A stretch of 64,000 nt of DNA. It comes from Symbiodinium kawagutii (Eukaryota > Sar > Dinophyceae > Suessiales > Symbiodiniaceae). Each line of letters opens with the position of its first letter. Position 1 is the stretch's first letter. The notes beneath the pieces are model-generated. The model made no database searches, was not told where the DNA came from, and was given only the letters and a program-made list of their open reading frames with translations. The stretch lies in assembly GCA_009767595.1 (NCBI GenBank), contig VSDK01028060.1, positions 201,642-265,641 on the forward strand, in the 5' to 3' direction. Below are positions 62,817 to 64,000 of the stretch, in pieces. The translations under genes were made by a program, and so were the position numbers.

Positions 62817-63039
62817 CCTAACTAACTAACTAACTAACTAACTAACCAACCAACCAACCAACTAACTAACTAACTAACCAACTACCTTATAACTAACCCC
62901 TACAACTGCCTTATAACTAGCCCCTATAGCCATGGTTACCTTCACCCGCCATAGGATGGTCATCCCAGTACCTCGCGTCCCAGCAACGGAAGGCAGCTCG
63001 AAGCCGGCGCCCGTCCATGGCGGTCGCTTCTTCGCCCAC
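4595..63039 (-). CDS. Giant split gene: alpha-1,3-glucan synthase-like protein (binding modules, GH13, GT5); 3' part outside window
   Basis: About 60 short GC-rich open blocks with splice-like edges read in order on the minus strand. From 44494 to 4595 their motif order matches fungal Ags/Mok synthases: N-G-D of the GH13 entry, G-G-D-L-x-G, D-G-Y-R, G-K-E-N-F-F-x-x-G-E-V, G-x-E-Q-G-L, then GT5 G-G-L-G-K-V, D-I-Y-H-x-x-D-Y-H and L-H-N-A-D-Y. The family makes alpha-glucan from UDP-glucose with an intracellular GT5 domain, while the GH13 part faces outside and may remodel product. The C-terminal GT5 half and membrane segments would lie left of the window. Exons right of 44.9 kb are joined by strand, spacing and style only; they could be an upstream gene. 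Five complete genes and one retrotransposon sit in its introns. Confidence 0.7.
5921..5995 (-). CDS. GT5 exon with [12 protein letters not shown]
   Basis: Twenty-five whole codons from a CGGCCAG acceptor to a GC donor (AACTGCAGG then GCCGGT). The frame has [18 protein letters not shown]. The H-N-A-x-x-x-G motif is the next conserved block after D-Y-H in Ags GT5 domains. Confidence 0.78.
6306..6387 (-). CDS. GT5 exon with [17 protein letters not shown]
   Basis: G-joined in phase to exon 6850-6934, the frame gives [21 protein letters not shown]-x-x-H-x-x-D-Y/W-H-x-x-x-x-P-x-Y-L is a hallmark of starch, glycogen and alpha-1,3-glucan synthases. The 3' boundary is read as a GA donor (CATGAG then GATGGC). 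Confidence 0.8.
7570..7645. repeat. (CAT)n microsatellite
   Basis: About 25 units of ATC/CAT with one interruption (cctcatc). It creates spurious poly-Met and similar frames. Confidence 0.9.
7805..7910. repeat. Family A hairpin element, copy 1
   Basis: The arms are inverted: ttctcaaaataggggtaccc on the left and ggtcccctcatggcttgagaa on the right. The right arm has an extra CAT-type bulge. The loop holds aaccattgatagtaacaaacc. No coding capacity; a MITE-like element. Confidence 0.7.
7993..8095. repeat. Family A hairpin element, copy 2
   Basis: The left arm is ggtggtttctcaagccatag and the right arm ends ttttgagaaaccacca. It lies 80 bases from copy 1 and about 85 bases from host exon 8179-8242. 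Confidence 0.7.
9284..9385. repeat. Family A hairpin element, copy 3
   Basis: The left arm is gggtttcacaaaatagggga and the right arm ends ccccattttgagaaatgccc. It is somewhat diverged and lies just 3' of the GT5 exon 9447-9531 in sense. Confidence 0.65.
9447..9531 (-). CDS. GT5 exon with the GGLGKV nucleotide-sugar loop
   Basis: After CACCAG the frame reads [20 protein letters not shown]. It joins in phase to the previous exon ending ERGVK. K-x-x-G-G-L-G is the family's donor-binding loop. The exon's own first bases are GTAAGT, so it can be mistaken for a donor site. Type-A hairpin elements flank it on both sides (9284-9385 and 9593-9686). Confidence 0.72.
9593..9686. repeat. Family A hairpin element, copy 4
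   Basis: The left arm is atggtttctcaaggcatagg and the right arm gggttcccccagtttgagaa. It lies just 5' of the GT5 exon 9447-9531 in sense, so that exon is flanked by two copies. Confidence 0.68.
11132..13648 (-). CDS. Nuclease-mTERF fusion protein, copy A (838 aa), mitochondria-like presequence
   Basis: Intronless. The frame is open to 13669, but the first ATG is at 13648; it gives an Arg-rich start without acidic residues ([19 protein letters not shown]), as in mitochondrial presequences. Residues about 75-150 form a PD-(D/E)XK-like domain: EPDL, then VEYDGYWRH, a D-x-x-K-N helix and HVIRISH, in the order seen in Vsr/DUF559 and RAP domains. From about residue 253 come 14 tandem 36-residue mTERF-type modules, then a degenerate end. 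Modules 2-4 resemble 9-11 and modules 1-2 resemble 12-13, a sign of unequal exchange. It probably binds and perhaps cuts organelle nucleic acid; that is inference. It lies in the host intron between 13925 and 10702. Confidence 0.85.
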   Translation of the reverse strand: MLRALRLFRPRPSSRSAASLPAAPGWWQRGWRRDRVGSLAEAEILAPLAETLMPQMPIAELFRSFPSPEGWGGYYLEPDLTAYGVLKDTDAALFVEYDGYWRHGEKEGVKLDMMKNAALLRYAPKGSHVIRISHTMSQPLRDKVIWIRVERWRSGRPKLAGKICCDILTQTMKELNQCLHPDTVARLSLQAHEDFQEPSATLRDFINVAVATRDGNTMDDMTLFLKTQGFWNRDVDSILERAVVPGMSLDKELGPKLRWFSDLGLTRSQVAKAVATFPQILGYSIDQKLKPTVEWLLDLGLSKSELAKAVATRPSILGYSIEQNLKPTVQWLLDLGLSKSQLAKAVATSPPILGYRIEQNLKPTVRWFLDLGLTKSQVAKAVASHPSILGLSIEQTLKPTVEGLLDLGLTKSQGAKAVATFPQILGLSIEQNLKPTVQWLLGLGLTKSQVAKAVASHPSILGYSIEQNLKPTVEWLLDLGLSKSQVAKAVATSPPMLGYSIEQNLKPTVEWLVDLGLSKSQLVKAVATSPAILGYSIEQNLKPTVEWLLDLGLTKSQLAKAVATRPSILGYSIEQNLKPTVQWLLDLGLSKSQLAKAVATSPPILGYSIEQNLKPTVRWFLDLGLTKSEVAKAVASHPSILGLSIEQNLKPTVEWLLDLGLTRSQVAKAVATFPQILGYSIDQKLKPTVEWLLDLGLSKSELAKAVSTQPQIFGYSIKQNLTPTVKWFFELGLTERHIAKVVATFPQILGLSLEQNLKPKMLLLRESVSAAHAMEIVVKSPPLLGYSNHRLKARLKILADQGKMHQLIYAMTLTEETFQKRFLKDPKRVWRGSINWGS
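13925..16694 (-). CDS. Linker exons between the GH13 and GT5 domains
   Basis: Candidates in sense order: 16660-16694 ([12 protein letters not shown], matching the G-x-x-V-x-N-L-F-Y-P segment of Ags), 14985-15059 with a consensus GTAAGG donor (two frames open), 14565-14608 (weak) and about 13925-13979 ([19 protein letters not shown], hydrophobic). Fewer exons were found than the linker should need, and the 10-base gap at 16340-16349 and the nested gene at 11132-13648 lie in this stretch, so exons are surely missing. Confidence 0.4.
16340..16349. other. Assembly gap of 10 N
   Basis: Ten unknown bases lie in a linker intron. The true gap size is probably unknown. Confidence 0.95.
16869..16951. 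repeat. (CAT)n microsatellite
   Basis: A pure array of about 27 units. It produces artificial poly-His, poly-Asp and poly-Met frames on the two strands. Confidence 0.92.
17350..17466. repeat. Family A hairpin element, copy 5
   Basis: The left arm is ggggggttctgcaaatacag and the right arm ends cactttaagagaccacc. It begins about 10 bases downstream of the donor of host exon 17477-17609. Confidence 0.62.
17477..17609 (-). CDS. Exon of the GH13 C-terminal beta-sandwich
   Basis: The 133-base exon is bounded by CCCCAG and GTAACG. It reads [20 protein letters not shown] and then [12 protein letters not shown], as in the sandwich strand after the barrel where a value such as L-V-V-x-N is usual. A type-A hairpin element begins only about 10 bases beyond the donor. 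Confidence 0.65.
17477..22981 (-). CDS. Exons of the GH13 domain, C-terminal part and beta-sandwich
   Basis: Sense order: 22893-22981, about 22473-22617, 22069-22170, 21438-21537, about 21072-21129, 20704-20840, 20370-20443, 19906-19998, 19141-19271, 18637-18684, 18370-18416, 17477-17609. They contain [15 protein letters not shown], then [16 protein letters not shown], which is the G-I-P-x-x-x-x-G-x-E-Q of strand 8. Later come [50 protein letters not shown] (the H-P-V-R-N-x-I-K helix of Ags) and [13 protein letters not shown] (C-terminal sandwich). The exon 17477-17609 has a textbook donor (CGAG then GTAACG). Confidence 0.72.
19070..19119. repeat. (CAT)n microsatellite beside a host exon
   Basis: About 16 units, ending about 20 bases from the GH13 exon 19141-19271, inside the 5' end of the next intron in sense. 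Confidence 0.9.
21353..21382. repeat. (CAC)n microsatellite
   Basis: About nine CAC units just 3' in sense of the GH13 exon 21438-21537. Confidence 0.85.
21438..21537 (-). CDS. GH13 strand-8 exon ([15 protein letters not shown])
   Basis: After a GATCCAG acceptor the frame gives [20 protein letters not shown], then [15 protein letters not shown]-x-x-x-x-G-x-E-Q-G-x-x-G is strongly conserved before the end of GH13 barrels. The 3' end is set at a GC donor after GCTGAG. Confidence 0.7.
23595..26095 (-). CDS. Nuclease-mTERF fusion protein, copy B (two exons, about 697 aa), plastid-type presequence
   Basis: Exon 1 is 25960-26095 and exon 2 is 23595-25552; the sum is a whole number of codons. Exon 2 alone starts only with a non-ATG codon, and paralogs have a conserved WWQxGW at the junction. 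Exon 1 supplies KWWRQ and exon 2 the G-W. Exon 1 also has a hydrophobic signal-like stretch ([14 protein letters not shown]) followed by FAVQ, close to the FVAP motif after the signal peptide of dinoflagellate plastid presequences. The nuclease-like domain keeps [18 protein letters not shown] and YVIRVSH, but Glu before PDL is Gly. Ten modules follow from about residue 271. Start at 26095 chosen for signal-peptide position; 26086 is also possible. Confidence 0.75.
25553..25959 (-). other. GA-AG intron of nuclease-mTERF copy B
   Basis: In sense it begins GACAGC after CGACAAG and ends CCTGAAG before GATGG. The same position, phase and AAG/GA edge is seen in copy C. Copies A and D are continuous here. 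GA as a 5' splice dinucleotide is known in dinoflagellates. Confidence 0.65.
27015..27068. repeat. (CAT)n microsatellite
   Basis: About 18 units preceded by aataat, lying roughly 100 bases past host exon 27168-27218 in sense. Confidence 0.9.
27168..31236 (-). CDS. Exons of the GH13 domain, catalytic centre region
   Basis: Sense order: 31182-31236 ([17 protein letters not shown]), 30720-30804 ([19 protein letters not shown], the N-x-x-N-P-x-V helix before strand 4), 29507-29598 (region II), 28627-28730 (region III), 27898-27976 ([14 protein letters not shown], matching the G-x-I-Y-I-G-R-G-R-Q-P stretch of Ags) and 27168-27218 (weaker). Each has an AG acceptor and a GT, GC or GA donor. This is the part of the barrel that carries nucleophile and acid/base. 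Confidence 0.75.
28627..28730 (-). CDS. GH13 region III exon ([11 protein letters not shown])
   Basis: Starting after CTGCAG, the frame holds [17 protein letters not shown] and continues [10 protein letters not shown] to a GT donor. G-K-E-N-F-F-x-x-G-E-V-x-x-G is nearly the Ags signature around the acid/base Glu, which is kept. This exon is the best single anchor for the family assignment. Confidence 0.82.
29507..29598 (-). CDS. GH13 region II exon with the nucleophile Asp replaced
   Basis: The frame reads [19 protein letters not shown], then TADF. In GH13 region II the pattern is D-G-F/Y-R-x-D-x-x-x-H; the second Asp is the catalytic nucleophile. Here that position is Thr (R-L-T), while D-G-Y-R and the His-Val are kept. 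This argues for a binding or scaffold role instead of hydrolysis, unless the exon is misread. Confidence 0.75.
31653..34155 (-). CDS. Nuclease-mTERF fusion protein, copy C (two exons, about 695 aa), plastid-type presequence
   Basis: Exon 1 is 34062-34155 and exon 2 is 31653-33646; together they are a whole number of codons. Exon 1 encodes [20 protein letters not shown] and then [11 protein letters not shown]: a short basic start, a hydrophobic core and YVAP, which matches the FVAP plastid motif. Exon 2 resumes G-W-P at the conserved WWQQGWP. The nuclease-like domain has [19 protein letters not shown] and YVIRISH. At least ten 36-residue mTERF-type modules and a degenerate C-terminal part follow. 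An in-frame ATG lies upstream at 34278, but the signal peptide favours 34155. The gene is inside the host intron 31237-34614. Confidence 0.77.
33647..34061 (-). other. GA-AG intron of nuclease-mTERF copy C
   Basis: In sense it begins GAGATGG after CAACAAG and ends GCCTGAAG before GATGGCC. AAGGA appears at both edges, so the exact cut could shift by a base. It separates the plastid presequence from the mature protein. Confidence 0.68.
34615..44494 (-). CDS. Exons of the GH13 amylase-like domain, N-terminal part
   Basis: Sense order: 44402-44494, 43534-43607, 40094-40158, 39121-39189, 38765-38830, 38430-38491, about 37960-38030, 37657 to about 37726, about 36908-37005, 35823-35915, 35449-35536, 34615-34677. 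They spell the start of a (beta/alpha)8 barrel: SPDSWEEE then [17 protein letters not shown] (strand 1), [41 protein letters not shown] (strand 2-3), [21 protein letters not shown], and [14 protein letters not shown] where family region I should be. Region I lacks the usual N-H after D-V; an N-H appears in the next exon (VNHACGGG). A nuclease-mTERF gene occupies the intron 40159-43533. Confidence 0.72.
36244..36334. repeat. Family A hairpin element, copy 6
   Basis: The left arm is ggtggtttctcaaaatacgg and the right arm ends tttctcttttgagaaaccaa. The inner part of the right arm has been lost. Confidence 0.62.
40677..43291 (-). pseudogene. Nuclease-mTERF fusion gene, copy D, with a one-base frameshift
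   Basis: The ATG at 43289-43291 gives [19 protein letters not shown], an Arg-rich mitochondria-like start, running without intron into [12 protein letters not shown]. The nuclease-like domain reads [19 protein letters not shown] and FVVRIGH. About 18 modules of a divergent subfamily follow ([15 protein letters not shown] and similar). Near 41848-41852 one G is missing relative to all sister modules (gtggtctc instead of gtgggtctc), splitting the frame into 41819-43291 and 40677-41846. Both halves stay in good frame, so this is a recent mutation or a sequencing error in a G run. A block of about seven modules is present twice, flanking the break. Confidence 0.75.
43534..43607 (-). CDS. GH13 entry exon (DRFANGD motif)
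   Basis: After a GGCAG acceptor the frame reads [22 protein letters not shown]-x-N-G-D-x-x-N-D is the standard first strand of many GH13 enzymes and of Ags proteins. The 3' end is set at a GC donor and is approximate. Together with the preceding exon (44402-44494, ending SPDSWEEE) it matches the Ags entry S-P-x-x-W. Confidence 0.75.
44535..44655. repeat. Compound (CGA/CGG)n-(CAA)n microsatellite
   Basis: A GC-rich CGA/CGG triplet array (44535-44597) changes abruptly into an ACA array (to 44655). It starts about 40 bases 5' of host exon 44402-44494 in sense, in the polypyrimidine side of the intron. Confidence 0.9.
44899..63039 (-). CDS. N-terminal exon block with carbohydrate-binding-like modules
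   Basis: Exons read here, in sense order: 62940-63039, 62087-62137 (weak), 61784-61890, about 60773-60897, 59866-59994, 58230-58329, 54704-54776, about 53011-53110, 52020-52140, 49970-50078, a strand-ambiguous one near 49140-49250, about 48779-48879, 47506-47618, 46352-46445, 45649 to about 45720, and 44899-44960. Many end in GT, GC or GA after an AG. Several resemble starch-binding folds; others are Cys-rich. In fungal Ags proteins such modules lie after GH13, so here the order differs, or this block is the end of a separate upstream gene. Confidence 0.5.
46460..46680. other. GGTTTATAGTGG-rich intron tract
   Basis: A run of degenerate tggtttatagtgg words, G+T rich on the + strand, directly right of exon 46352-46445. 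In sense it is a CCACTATAAACC acceptor-side tract. Confidence 0.6.
46684..46940. repeat. Family B hairpin element split by a nested family A element
   Basis: The outer arms are ctgctggaagctgaaaatca on the left and acttccaggtcagtttgcaa on the right, matching the arms of the intact B copies at 48.4 and 53.6 kb. A family A copy (46741-46900) separates them, so A inserted after B. Confidence 0.6.
46741..46900. repeat. Family A hairpin element, copy 7 (long, nested in family B)
   Basis: The left arm is tggtgctttctcaaaatggg and the right arm ends cccaatttcaagaaaccaca. An internal gggatacccctaaatcatcc suggests a partial duplication or a second A remnant, explaining the 160-base length. Confidence 0.6.
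48370..48461. repeat. Family B hairpin element, copy 1
   Basis: The arms are ggcaaactaacctggaagtg and cacttctaggttaaatttgc, about 92 bases in all with a short loop. Non-coding MITE-like structure. Confidence 0.65.
48912..48970. repeat. (GGA)n and (GGT)n triplet array
   Basis: A short GGA array, GATGATGAC, then GGTGGT units, next to host exon 48779-48879. In sense this is a CTC/CAC-rich acceptor tract. Confidence 0.8.
49280..49800. other. TGGTTTATGG/AAGTTGGT-rich tract
   Basis: Over 500 bases of tandemly varied tggtttatggtgg and aagttggtaa words, all G+T rich on the + strand, right of the block at 49140-49250. No exon was found in it. Confidence 0.55.
49970..50078 (-). CDS. Exon, Cys-rich extracellular segment
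   Basis: The exon is bounded by CCTAG and GTGGAG. Its frame includes [19 protein letters not shown] and a further Cys ([11 protein letters not shown]). Several Cys in a short exon suggest a secreted, disulfide-bonded domain. The family was not recognised. Confidence 0.55.
50617..50719. repeat. Family A hairpin element, copy 8
   Basis: The left arm is gtttctcaaaataggggtac and the right arm gtcccctacagcatgagaaa, ending ccacca. Like copy 1, one arm has a CAT-type bulge and the other does not. Confidence 0.72.
52020..52140 (-). CDS. Exon, helical segment of unknown function
   Basis: The exon lies between TGCCAG and a GT donor (GCCTTG then GTGATGG). The frame holds [20 protein letters not shown], an amphipathic helix. 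The + strand on its left is all CACCAACTCACC and on its right GGTGAGTGAAATGGTGG, a clear example of the exon-centred skew flip. Confidence 0.55.
53256..53358. repeat. Family A hairpin element, copy 9 (best copy)
   Basis: The arms tggtggtttctcgaaatagg and cctattttgagaaaccacca are almost perfect inverted copies. Inner arms continue through acccccaaa and tttgggggt. It is the clearest reference for the family. Confidence 0.8.
53588..53694. repeat. Family B hairpin element, copy 2
   Basis: The left arm is ctggcaaagtgacctggacg and the right arm ttcccacttccagcttagct, ending tgccag. The middle aaaatcaccattttcaatag matches the B copy at 46.7 kb. Confidence 0.62.
55674..57068 (-). CDS. Ubiquitin-like domain plus RCC1-type repeat protein (464 aa)
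   Basis: Intronless, with an ATG at 57066-57068. Residues about 20-95 have a ubiquitin-like pattern ([35 protein letters not shown]) without a C-terminal Gly-Gly. Nine repeats of about 41 residues follow, each built on [15 protein letters not shown], then [17 protein letters not shown], as in RCC1/HERC-like propellers. Seven to nine blades suggest a closed beta-propeller used for protein binding. Repeats are very alike, so the array is young. It lies in the host intron 54777-58229 on the same strand. Such Ub-RCC1 genes are common in dinoflagellates; the partner is unknown. Confidence 0.82.
   Translation of the reverse strand: MKPLVRTALAMKRSHTTQNLELHATLPSGHSEAISISQFCTVGDLKQAVQRSLHRKFLRLTAPDGRLLDDPNESLELAGLQHGDTITVVAQQPKLAATKGAFAMWFGAGDGVVSWGGGKFGGDSSKVQDQLRNVQQIQSTDHAFAAILADGSVVTWGRRSLGGDSFRVQDQLRNVQQIHATQEAFAAILADGSVVTWGANDTGGDSSAVQNQLRNVQQIHATGFAFAAILADGSVVTWGNPDGGGASSEVQGELRNVQQIHATVGAFAAILADGRVVTWGNPDKGGDSSQVRDQLKNVKQVHGTGLAFAAILTNGSVVTWGHPDYGGDSSRVQDRLRNVEQICATVYAFAAILADGSVVTWGEPRLGGDSCRVQHQLRNVQQIQATGSAFAAILADQSVVTWGGPDNGGNSSRVQNQLRNVQQIHATHFAFAAILVDGSLVTWGDSAWGADSTGAQNELQRISL
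58061..58190. repeat. Family A hairpin element, copy 10
   Basis: The left arm is tggtggtttctcaagtcata and the right arm begins cttgggggttccccagaatc and is worn at its end. The loop has a duplicated catattaataat. It ends 40 bases from the CBM-like exon 58230-58329. Confidence 0.65.
58230..58329 (-). CDS. Exon encoding a CBM-like [11 protein letters not shown] motif
   Basis: The 100-base exon runs between a CTTCAG acceptor and a GTGCC donor. The motif [11 protein letters not shown] is the hallmark strand-turn of starch-binding CBM families (x-x-x-R-G-x-F-N-N-W-G), and Ags proteins have a related F-N-x-Y-G segment. It probably binds alpha-glucan. A type-A hairpin element sits 40 bases from its 3' end. 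Confidence 0.65.
59000..59820. other. ACCATCA-rich intron tract
   Basis: About 800 bases of degenerate CATCA/ACCAT/AATCATT words, C+A rich on the + strand, with no exon. It lies left of exon 59866-59994. The DNA right of that exon is instead TGATGATTAATG-rich, complementary to it. Confidence 0.6.
59866..59994 (-). CDS. Exon with starch-binding-like strand ([12 protein letters not shown])
   Basis: The 129-base exon starts after ACCCAG and ends before GTGGTGG. The piece [20 protein letters not shown] resembles the stretch of fungal Ags linkers where a V-x-V-x-Y-W-S strand precedes a G-S-S loop. Codon third positions are nearly all G or C, unlike the ACCATC-rich DNA on its left and TGATGG-rich DNA on its right. 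Confidence 0.6.
61784..61890 (-). CDS. Exon, probable beta-rich extracellular module
   Basis: A frame of 35 codons ends at a GT donor (AGCCAG then GTGAAG). It contains [15 protein letters not shown], resembling a strand pair of a carbohydrate-binding module. The acceptor is a CGAAG. The exon is followed in sense by the block at 60.8 kb, which has a similar Trp-rich style. Confidence 0.5.
62772..62880. repeat. (AACT)n array with AACC interruption
   Basis: A tetranucleotide array with CTACCT and CAACCAACC interruptions, adjoining the donor of exon 62940-63039. Confidence 0.9.
62940..63039 (-). CDS. Exon, function unknown (first recognised exon of the block)
   Basis: One frame is open between a clean acceptor (ttgccag) and a GT donor (GAAG followed by GTAACC). 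It includes [18 protein letters not shown], aromatic and charged as in an extracellular domain. GC content is well above the AACT-repeat intron next to it. No family recognised. Confidence 0.55.
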
Positions 63040-63658
63040 CTGGCAACCAGGGTGGCAGCCAACCATGGGGGTGGTTGTTTATCCTAACTATGTTTGTTAC
63101 CTAGCCATATCTGACCATGTCTAACCATATCTAACCATAGTTATAGCCCAACTTTTACAGCCATAGTTGTACCTTGTGATGGTTAGATGTGGTTAGATAT
63201 AATATAGTTATGACGATAGCGGGCCCCTAACCATGGTTAGACATTGTGAGGTACAAGGTGGACCCCTAACCAGCTATAAGTTGGGCTATAACCAGGGTAA
63301 CGACTAGTTATGGTAGATATAACTATAGTTAAATGGCCTTATAAACCAAGTTACAACTAGGGCGGCACCTTGTAAATTTGGGCCATTTTATAGGTAAATG
63401 TTGGTTGAAATATCATACATGGAGTGTCTGGCTTGTTTTTTGTTGATGACTGGATTGTGTCCATCTTAAAATTATAAGTGAATCAACCCTTCCAAGTATG
63501 TAGGCAGGGGAAAACAAAAAACTAGTTTAACACCACCAACTAGGAGCCATTCCAAATCATTCGTAGCGAGCCTCAGCATACAGCAACACTCGACATTTTC
63601 ACAGGGCATTTCTCCTCCCATTCCCAGGTAACAAAAACTCAGAATGAAACATATTCGG

Positions 63659-63746
63659 GTGCTTTGAAACTGGGGGCCCCCCAAATCATGCTCTGTATCA
63701 ACCATTTACAACAATAAACCATCCATTATTGGTGATGGGAAATCAA
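63659..63746. repeat. Family A hairpin element, copy 11 (degenerate)
   Basis: Only parts remain: ggtgctttgaaactgggggc, ccccccaaatcatgc and a right end gatgggaaatcaac. Called from its order and loop sequence. Confidence 0.4.
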
Positions 63747-63894
63747 CTATGCTAACTTCGTTATAGTTAATCAAAACATCAGTACTAGCCATCGTTACCA
63801 AGCATGCCAAGTAGCTAATGACAAGCCCTCAGTTCGTTCCAGTTACTCTCGACTGGCAGTCACCAGGAGGTACAATGACCTCCTCAACCAACTA

Positions 63895-63965
63895 CAGTAG
63901 CTAGCCAACTAACCAACTAACCACCCAACCACCCAACCCAACCCAACCCAACCAGCCAACTACCC
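63895..63965. repeat. (AACC)n-rich tract at the right edge
   Basis: ACCAACTAACC and CCCAACCCAACC units. Nothing coding was seen from 63040 to the end. Confidence 0.8.
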
Positions 63966-64000
63966 AACCAGCCACCCAACCTAATCAAACCAGCTGCGAC

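Overview
The window looks like nuclear DNA of a photosynthetic dinoflagellate, probably Symbiodiniaceae-like. The evidence is indirect but convergent: many short GC-rich exons lie in long low-complexity introns, introns can be read with GT, GC or GA at the 5' end and often AGG at both junctions, two genes carry a signal peptide followed by an FVAP-like plastid motif, and there is a ubiquitin/RCC1-repeat gene plus a tyrosine-recombinase retrotransposon. No bacterial features, tRNA, rRNA or CRISPR array were seen. A 10-base N run (16340-16349) marks an assembly gap. Everything I can call as coding is on the minus strand, with one exon of uncertain strand near 49.2 kb.

Layout, right to left (sense direction). 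A very large split gene occupies most of the window. About 60 exons of 35-145 bp can be read by eye. The core, 44494 down to 4595, follows the order of fungal cell-wall alpha-1,3-glucan synthases (Ags/Mok): a GH13 amylase-like domain (44494-17477), a linker (16694-13925), then the first half of a GT5 glycogen/starch-synthase-like domain (10702-4595). It runs off the left edge. Exons further upstream (63039-44899) include carbohydrate-binding-like modules and are probably the N-terminal part of the same gene. The GH13 domain seems to have lost its catalytic nucleophile.

Five compact genes sit inside introns of this host gene, on the same strand. Four (11132-13648, 23595-26095, 31653-34155, 40677-43291) are paralogs with a design I do not recognise: an N-terminal Vsr/DUF559/RAP-like PD-(D/E)XK nuclease fold fused to 10-18 near-identical 36-residue mTERF-type helical modules. 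Two of them gain a plastid-type presequence from a separate 5' exon joined by a GA-AG intron; the other two start with Arg-rich, mitochondria-like presequences and lack that intron. The fourth has a one-base frameshift. The fifth nested gene (55674-57068) encodes a ubiquitin-like domain plus nine RCC1-type repeats. The left 4.3 kb holds a DIRS/Ngaro-type retrotransposon with a membrane ORF, a gag-like ORF, RT-RNase H and the start of a tyrosine recombinase.

Non-coding DNA is highly patterned. Introns tend to be TGATGG-rich at their 5' end and CCATCA-rich at their 3' end, so base skew flips at exons and intron ends are mutually complementary. Two families of short hairpin elements (A, at least 11 copies; B, at least 3) occur between exons, with one A nested in a B. 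Arrays of CAT, CGA/CAA, AACT and AACC are also present. Exon boundaries were read by eye and are approximate.
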